From Cryptoclostridium sp036644995 (GTDB lineage Bacteria; Bacillota; Dehalobacteriia; UBA7702): a stretch of 9,603 bases of DNA. The position numbers were made by a program, and so were the translations under genes. The notes beneath the pieces are model-generated. The model did no database searches and was not told where the DNA came from. It saw only the letters and a list, made by a program, of their open reading frames with translations. Location: the NCBI GenBank assembly GCA_036644995.1, contig JAVXOZ010000049.1, positions 1 through 9,603 of the forward strand. Direction: 5' to 3'. Positions 6,720-9,603 of the stretch are shown in pieces (the first letter of the stretch is position 1; each line of letters opens with the position of its first letter).

Positions 6720-7032
6720 GTTTATGCGTATTTTAGTCTTTTTTGATTTGCCTGTAAAAACAAAATCACAACAAAGGGCAGCAACCCAATTTAGAAACTT
6801 TCTCATTAAAGATGGCTATCATATGGTTCAGTATTCTGTATATGCAAGAATTTGTAGTGGCACCGATGCCGTAGAAGTTCATAAAGCACGAATTAAAGCA
6901 ATGTTGCCACCTAAAGGTTCTATTCGTATGATGGTAATTACCGAAAAACAGTATAATACAATTGATATTTTATTGGGTTATCCACGAAAAGAGGAAGAAT
7001 CTATCAATATGGAACAACCCACACTTTTTTAA
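6712..7032 (+). CDS. cas2: CRISPR adaptation protein Cas2
   Basis: Small ferredoxin-fold dimer that bridges two Cas1 dimers in the spacer-integration complex. With 106 residues it has standard length. The first strand reads MRILVFFDLPV, with the conserved aspartate D12 at its end; the conserved YSVYARIC strand follows at about residues 40-47. The ATG at 6712 lies inside the end of cas1 (8-base overlap), implying translational coupling. GGAAG (about 6698-6702) gives an acceptable ribosome binding site nine bases upstream. A TTG at 6706 and an ATG at 6724 are possible but less likely starts. It is the last gene of the cas operon and is followed by a strong terminator. No csn2 or cas4 follows, which sets the subtype to II-C. 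Confidence 0.96.
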   Translation: MHKFMRILVFFDLPVKTKSQQRAATQFRNFLIKDGYHMVQYSVYARICSGTDAVEVHKARIKAMLPPKGSIRMMVITEKQYNTIDILLGYPRKEEESINMEQPTLF

Positions 7033-7040
7033 AAAAATGA

Positions 7041-7072
7041 AAAAACACACCGGAATATCGGTGTGTTTTTTT
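7041..7072. terminator. bidirectional terminator between cas2 and the array
   Basis: ACACACCG (7045-7052) and CGGTGTGT (7059-7066) form a perfect 8-bp stem around GAATAT, extendable by A-T pairs to 12. It is flanked by As on the left and Ts on the right. It can therefore stop the plus-strand cas mRNA and also minus-strand crRNA transcription arriving from the array. Confidence 0.85.
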
Positions 7073-7153
7073 GTTTTTCCCTAAAGATAGGGAGAATTGT
7101 TGGCATAATATACCTGTACCAAGGGTATATTACATCAAGATTTTTTAATAGGT
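7073..7153. promoter_or_regulatory. AT-rich leader-like stretch next to repeat 1
   Basis: This stretch lies between the cas terminator and the first repeat. It contains a 6-bp inverted repeat, TCCCTA (7078-7083) and TAGGGA (7088-7093), and a perfect 9-bp one, TAATATACC (7106-7114) and GGTATATTA (7124-7132), followed by a T6 run. Repeats on this side are all intact while the far-end repeat is degenerate, so I infer that new spacers enter here. crRNA transcription points towards this side, so it would not be a promoter-bearing leader in the classical sense. Confidence 0.5.
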
Positions 7154-7718
7154 ATTATACCATAACAAGAAAAAATGGGGAACTACAACTATTGCAACTT
7201 ATATTATTACTTGTTTTGCATTATACCATAACAAGAAAAAATGGGGAACTACAACCTCTATGTTCGCTATGCTAAAGATAATAAAATTATACCATAACAA
7301 GAAAAAATGGGGAACTACAACTTTGCACCATCCCACAAGGGAAATACTTTTATTATACCATAACAAGAAAAAATGGGGAACTACAACTTTGGCTCTCCTT
7401 CTTTTCCTCGCACCTGCAATTATACCATAACAAGAAAAAATGGGGAACTACAACTTGCCGGCACCCACATATATCTCAGCAAGAATTATACCATAACAAG
7501 AAAAAATGGGGAACTACAACTCAAAGAATCTGATAAAATCGTGGAAATACATTATACCATAACAAGAAAAAATGGGGAACTACAACATATATCGGGTCAA
7601 GGTTGTAGAACTTTTGATTATACCATAACAAGAAAAAATGGGGAACTACAACTGGAAACTATTCTTGCATTGCCATTAATGCATTATACCATAACAAGAA
7701 AAAATAGGGAACTACAAC
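7154..7718 (-). CRISPR. type II-C CRISPR array, 9 repeats and 8 spacers
   Basis: Nine 36-base repeats start at 7154, 7220, 7286, 7352, 7419, 7485, 7551, 7617 and 7683. Spacers are 30 bases except the fourth (31). On the plus strand the repeat starts ATTATACCATAACAAG and ends GGGGAACTACAAC. Pairing with the tracrRNA anti-repeat shows the functional crRNA strand is the minus strand, where repeats start GTTGTAGTTCCCC as in other II-C arrays. Eight repeats are identical. The last (7683-7718) has one change, G to A at 7706, marking it as the likely old end. No spacer matches another part of the window that I could see. Plus-strand frames through the array code for a repeated YTITRKNGELQ and are artefacts. 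Confidence 0.98.
7220..7718 (-). promoter_or_regulatory. promoters inside each CRISPR repeat
   Basis: On the minus strand each repeat ends TATGGTATAAT, an extended -10 box (TGGTATAAT) with a perfect TATAAT at the border to the next spacer. Start sites would fall about 6-7 bases into the spacer, leaving guides of about 24 bases. This is the arrangement established for Neisseria meningitidis and Campylobacter jejuni type II-C arrays, where each crRNA has its own promoter and 5' processing is not needed. No good -35 box is seen at the proper distance. The eight repeats from 7220 onward would each transcribe the spacer to their left. The first (7154) would transcribe only leader DNA. Confidence 0.7.
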
Positions 7719-7893
7719 GCTTTGCTGGAGGTTTACACAAACTTTGGGATACTCTCGTGTTTAGCTTTGCGGTGATATTTCCTACTTCCGCAACTGTTTT
7801 GTAGTTGCTTAAAACTGCTTTGTCGATTTCGGCTTTTTTGTCGTCGGGGATTTCAACCCCTGCCTTTGCCATGATTTCATATATGTTTTCCAT
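7719..7893 (-). pseudogene. phage scaffold protein (GP20-like), 5' fragment
   Basis: Scaffold proteins of this type guide assembly of the major capsid protein and leave the procapsid before DNA packing; they are normally about 180-220 residues. Only the first 58 codons stand outside the array. The N-terminus MENIYEIMAKAGVEIPDDKK followed by NYKTVAEVGNITAK matches, from memory, the start of GP20-like scaffold proteins of Bacillota phages, including the NYKTVAE block. Similarity becomes doubtful after about residue 50. The frame then reads into the terminal CRISPR repeat and stops at TAA (7684-7686). The ribosome binding site AGGAGG (7902-7907) is intact, so a short useless peptide may still be made. 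The long coiled-coil part is missing. Confidence 0.6.
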
Positions 7894-7980
7894 TGTGATA
7901 TCCTCCTAAAATAATTTTTATAGTGCGTTTTCCACACTTTGGATTTGGGCTTTTTATACTCTTTCCCTTGAGTAAATGGG

Positions 7981-8010
7981 CATAATAAAAGCAGGTTGCT
8001 AAACCTGCTT
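7981..8010 (-). terminator. intrinsic terminator before the scaffold gene
   Basis: AAGCAGGTT (7989-7997) and AACCTGCTT (8002-8010) form a perfect 9-bp stem with a GCTA loop. Read on the minus strand it is followed by TTTATTATG. It stands behind the terminator-like repeat at 8035-8067, giving two stops in series between the mini-protein genes and the scaffold gene. Confidence 0.6.
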
Positions 8011-8034
8011 GTAAACATATTAAATTTGGGCATC

Positions 8035-8067
8035 AAAAAACCTCATTACCGCTAAAGTAGTGTGGTT
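8035..8067 (-). terminator. terminator repeat, copy 1
   Basis: On the minus strand AACCACACTAC (8067-8057) pairs with GTAATGAGGTT (8049-8039) through 9 of 11 positions around TTTAGCG, followed by six Ts (8040-8035). The stop codon TAA of the mini-protein at 8066 overlaps the stem. The same structure recurs at 8313-8345 and 8610-8642 with one or two changes. Confidence 0.7.
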
Positions 8068-8260
8068 ATTCGTTCTTACTGACATAATGCCATCGGCATT
8101 TTTCGCAAATCTTATCAGCAACTTTTACATCAAAAGGTTCCGGAAAAAGTTCCATATCCATATTGTCGTCTCGCACTTCCTGTACTTCGTAGCACATAGA
8201 CCAATTTATAACCCTGCTAAATAGAGGGCAATTATGTTTTGCTCCTGGGCTTCTTGCCAT
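8066..8260 (-). CDS. four-cysteine mini-protein, copy B
   Basis: This 64-residue protein of unknown function starts MARSPGAKHNCPLF and carries C11, C23 and a CxxC pair near the C-terminus (CEKC), together a probable zinc site. It is a paralogue of the neighbour at 8347-8532: shared are MAR-x-P-x-A-x-H-x-CPLF, the following CY block and the final KIC-x-x-C. A good ribosome binding site, GGAGG (8274-8270), lies nine bases before the ATG. From memory, similar CPLF...CYD(I) mini-proteins occur widely in Bacillota genomes and prophages, but I know no proven function. The position between capsid and scaffold genes suggests late expression, yet it has its own copy of the repeated 5' region and its own terminator. 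Confidence 0.7.
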   Translation of the reverse strand: MARSPGAKHNCPLFSRVINWSMCYEVQEVRDDNMDMELFPEPFDVKVADKICEKCRWHYVSKNE

Positions 8261-8274
8261 TTTATTTATCCTCC

Positions 8275-8304
8275 AAATATTTATCGTATTTTTTTACTTA
8301 AATT
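8275..8304 (-). repeat. conserved 5' region of the mini-protein cassette, copy B
   Basis: Thirty bases are identical to 8547-8576: on the minus strand AATTTAAGTAAAAAAATACG and then ATAAATATTT. In both copies it lies directly before the ribosome binding site of a cysteine mini-protein gene. It is AT-rich and could hold a promoter (ATACGATAAAT has -10 character), but I see no clear -35 box. Confidence 0.7.
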
Positions 8305-8312
8305 CAGACATC

Positions 8313-8345
8313 AAAAAACCTTATTACCGCTAAAGTAGTGTGGTT
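8313..8345 (-). terminator. terminator repeat, copy 2
   Basis: Same hairpin as at 8035-8067, with AACCACACTAC (8345-8335), loop TTTAGCG and GTAATAAGGTT (8327-8317) followed by a T6 run. It begins two bases behind the stop of the mini-protein at 8347. One base of the 3' arm differs from copy 1 (G to A), which leaves a third mismatch in the stem. Confidence 0.65.
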
Positions 8346-8346
8346 T

Positions 8347-8532
8347 CTAATCTTGATGATTTTTGCAACCTAAACATATTTTTTCAAATTCATCTATCTT
8401 TGTGGCTTCTTTTGGAGCACTCCATCGTGGAGCCATCTTTTCCGCTACCATGGAGATATCGTAGCAAGTGCCAGCTTCTATTTTTTTATTAAATAGGGGG
8501 CAGAGGTGCATTGCGTTGGGTTCTCGTGCCAT
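8347..8532 (-). CDS. four-cysteine mini-protein, copy A
   Basis: This 61-residue protein starts MAREPNAMHLCPLF, continues with GTCYDISMV and ends with CLGC and KNHQD. The four cysteines C11, C23, C54 and C57 have the same arrangement as in the paralogue at 8066-8260, which suggests one structural zinc ion. There is no signal peptide or membrane segment. GAGGAG (8545-8540) is seven bases before the ATG, an ideal spacing. Copy A differs from copy B mainly between the second and third cysteine. The duplicated unit includes the 30-base 5' region and the terminator, so the pair arose by tandem duplication followed by divergence. Function unknown. Confidence 0.72.
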   Translation of the reverse strand: MAREPNAMHLCPLFNKKIEAGTCYDISMVAEKMAPRWSAPKEATKIDEFEKICLGCKNHQD

Positions 8533-8546
8533 AATATCACTCCTCT

Positions 8547-8576
8547 AAATATTTATCGTATTTTTTTACTTAAATT
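8547..8576 (-). repeat. conserved 5' region of the mini-protein cassette, copy A
   Basis: Identical over 30 bases to 8275-8304 and in the same position before a cysteine mini-protein gene. The flanking bases, including the spacer to the ATG, have diverged, so the identity of this AT-rich block suggests a conserved role in expression or a fairly recent duplication. Confidence 0.7.
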
Positions 8577-8609
8577 TATCCATTTTGTAATCCTTTAAAT
8601 TCAGGCATC

Positions 8610-8642
8610 AAAAAACCTCATTACCGCTAAAGTAGAGTGGTT
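8610..8642 (-). terminator. terminator repeat, copy 3
   Basis: Third copy of the hairpin: AACCACTCTAC (8642-8632), loop TTTAGCG, GTAATGAGGTT (8624-8614) and a T6 run (8615-8610). It lies 27 bases behind the stop of the 76-aa gene at 8670. A small GGTGC-TAT-GCACC hairpin stands between that stop and this copy. Confidence 0.65.
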
Positions 8643-8669
8643 TAGCGTTTTGCAGGTGCATAGCACCAA

Positions 8670-8900
8670 TTATATGTCAAACTTATCGTAGAAGATGTCA
8701 ATTATTTTTTCGTATATTGGAGCTAAAGAAGTTGGCATACCTTCTTTATCAAAACCAACATCGGTATAGTTATTGGTTATGATATCATGGATGTCTAAAA
8801 GCATATCGTCAGAATAATCCTGCTCGTTTGAAAATTTGATATTAATACTTGATAGAAGGTCTAATTGCTCTTTGTTAAAGTAACTATTCATGTTTTTCAT
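8670..8900 (-). CDS. 76-aa acidic phage protein, coupled to the minor capsid gene
   Basis: An unrecognised acidic protein of 76 residues, probably helical, starting MKNMNSYFNKEQLDLLSSI and with acidic patches (NEQDYSDDMLLDIHD). Its ATG overlaps the stop of the minor capsid gene in an ATGA (8900-8897), a sign of translational coupling. AAGGAG lies about ten bases upstream. A longer frame from a TTG at 8957 would overlap the capsid gene by 61 bases and has no support. Because the capsid protein seems to end in a nuclease domain, a small acidic protein made together with it could be its inhibitor or immunity protein. That is inference from position and charge only. I recall similar small LTEEQ-type proteins in Bacillota but no proven role. 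Confidence 0.72.
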   Translation of the reverse strand: MKNMNSYFNKEQLDLLSSINIKFSNEQDYSDDMLLDIHDIITNNYTDVGFDKEGMPTSLAPIYEKIIDIFYDKFDI

Positions 8901-9603
8901 GATTTGCCATCTCCTTTCTCTTTTAATTTGTTGGCCTTTTTTGATGAAGTTGGCCAAGTTGTAATGATATTGCCGGTGTCGACATTAAGAACAACCGTTG
9001 CTGATTCACCCATGTATTGTTTTGATCTGTTGCCCCTAATTTTACCTTGTTTAAGTGGATTTGTCAAAGCATCGATAATGTGATTTTCGAGTACACCTCT
9101 CTCTTTTTCTCTATTTAGAAGGTGAGATGAAATTGATTTTACCATAATGCCATCTGATGTTTCATAGCCGGTTAATATAGTTGTTAGTCTCTCATGTTGC
9201 GTCTTCACCCTATGATATTTGCTAACGCTCATTCTTTCCGCTTTGGTGGGTAGACCTGCGGCTTTGCTAAATTTAGCATATTTAGAGGTTATAAGATTGA
9301 TGCGTTCTTGTTCCTGCCGTCGCAGTGTATCATCACCGGCGGCTTTGGCTATTATCTGCCTATCTTTGGCGTGGCGAGCAGAGGTTTCTAATTTTCGTTG
9401 TACTTGTGATGCTTTATATTTGGTGTAATGCCTGCCTTCAAACTCAAAAGTCTTTTTATCTGCGGTTTCAAATTTATCAAGCTGATTGTCTGTGTAAGTC
9501 GGCTCTGAAACCCCAAGAATAATCGGGAATTTGAGATGCAAACAACCGTATTCCGAAAGTAAACCTTCAACCTCAGAAAAGCTTTTATAATGCCTGCCAT
9601 TTA
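8897..9603 (-). CDS. phage minor capsid protein with PBECR-like nuclease end, 5' part outside the window
   Basis: C-terminal 234 residues of a longer protein. The frame is open to the window edge, and NGRHYKSFSEVEGLLSEYGC before the first TTG (9541) clearly belongs to the same family, so TTG is not the start. The segment up to about residue 130, with HLKFPIILGVSEPTYT, YTKYKASQVQRKLE and KYAKFSKAAGLPTK, matches the minor capsid protein 2 family, which sits near the portal. The last ~85 residues (SSHLLNREKERGV, IIDALTNPLKQGKI, QYMGESATVVLN, TGNIITTWPTSS) resemble phage-Barnase-EndoU-ColicinE5/D-RelE-like (PBECR) nuclease domains found on such capsid proteins. In related MuF-type proteins, C-terminal toxins are thought to be carried in the virion. 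The next gene overlaps the stop. Family assignments are from memory. Confidence 0.75.
   Translation of the reverse strand, partial: NGRHYKSFSEVEGLLSEYGCLHLKFPIILGVSEPTYTDNQLDKFETADKKTFEFEGRHYTKYKASQVQRKLETSARHAKDRQIIAKAAGDDTLRRQEQERINLITSKYAKFSKAAGLPTKAERMSVSKYHRVKTQHERLTTILTGYETSDGIMVKSISSHLLNREKERGVLENHIIDALTNPLKQGKIRGNRSKQYMGESATVVLNVDTGNIITTWPTSSKKANKLKEKGDGKS

Larger units (their letters stand above)
7719..9603 (-). mobile_element. prophage remnant, part of a head module
   Basis: All genes here lie on the minus strand in the order minor capsid protein, 76-aa partner, two cysteine mini-proteins, scaffold protein. That is the normal order of a siphovirus-type head module between portal and major capsid genes. 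The scaffold gene is broken after about 50 codons, exactly where the CRISPR array starts. No major capsid or later genes follow on the other side of the array within the window, so the phage is incomplete here. The portal and terminase genes would lie right of the window. Confidence 0.65.

Noticed and set aside
7719..7748. A ninth spacer behind the last repeat
   Set aside because: No repeat follows at 7749, and the stretch stays in the frame of the scaffold fragment; it may be a remnant, but this cannot be shown.
7063..7804. Plus-strand frames through the array encoding repeated YTITRKNGELQ
   Set aside because: They are direct translations of the CRISPR repeats and spacers, not a repeat protein.
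7809..8036. Minus-strand frame of 75 codons
   Set aside because: It overlaps the scaffold start in another frame, crosses the terminator at 7981-8010 and has no family-like content.
8670..8957. 95-codon version of the small phage protein
   Set aside because: The extra part starts with TTG and lies wholly inside the capsid gene; the ATG at 8900 has a ribosome binding site and an ATGA overlap.
8897..9541. TTG at 9541 as the start of the minor capsid gene
   Set aside because: The frame continues upstream to the window edge with family-typical sequence (HYKSFSEVEGLLSEYGC), so the gene is 5'-truncated by the window.

Overview
The window is AT-rich DNA of a low-GC Gram-positive type (Bacillota; possibly Negativicutes, but this is not proven by the sequence). 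Most genes have strong AGGAG-type ribosome binding sites. Its centre is a complete, compact type II-C CRISPR-Cas locus: tracrRNA (about 2415-2506), cas9 (2529-5810, 1093 aa), cas1 (5820-6719), cas2 (6712-7032), a terminator, an AT-rich leader-like stretch and an array of nine 36-base repeats with eight spacers (7154-7718). All catalytic residues of Cas9, Cas1 and Cas2 are present, and there is no csn2 or cas4, which is what defines subtype II-C. The anti-repeat shows that the mature crRNAs come from the minus strand, opposite to the cas genes. Each repeat carries an extended -10 promoter (TGGTATAAT on the minus strand) at the edge of the spacer it would transcribe.

The left part (1-2380) is accessory or flanking DNA. 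Two terminator-like hairpins are followed by a piece that looks like the last 26 bases of tmRNA with its terminator (194-252), probably the displaced attachment end of an element integrated to the left. About 480 bases then contain no convincing gene. Next come three small genes of unknown function: a minus-strand membrane protein, a plus-strand CxxC protein and an EF-hand-like acidic protein. Each of the three shows a reading-frame irregularity. The clearest are a canonical A_AAA_AAG slippery heptamer with an 83-codon -1 extension, and a one-base loss that cuts the EF-hand-like protein short.

The right part (7719-9603, all minus strand) is a piece of a prophage head module, read from right to left. 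It starts with the C-terminal 234 residues of a phage minor capsid protein with what looks like a PBECR-type nuclease domain at its end. A translationally coupled 76-aa protein follows, then two paralogous four-cysteine mini-proteins, then the first ~50 codons of a GP20-like scaffold protein. The scaffold gene is cut off where the terminal, degenerate CRISPR repeat begins, so the array sits directly on a broken phage gene. The two mini-protein genes and their 5' regions and terminators form a duplicated cassette, and the same terminator occurs three times.

No undescribed defence system was found outside the CRISPR locus. The points most worth following up are the arrangement in which cas9 seems to depend on read-through of the tracrRNA terminator, the CRISPR-prophage junction, the capsid-borne nuclease with its coupled small partner gene, and the possible programmed frameshift.
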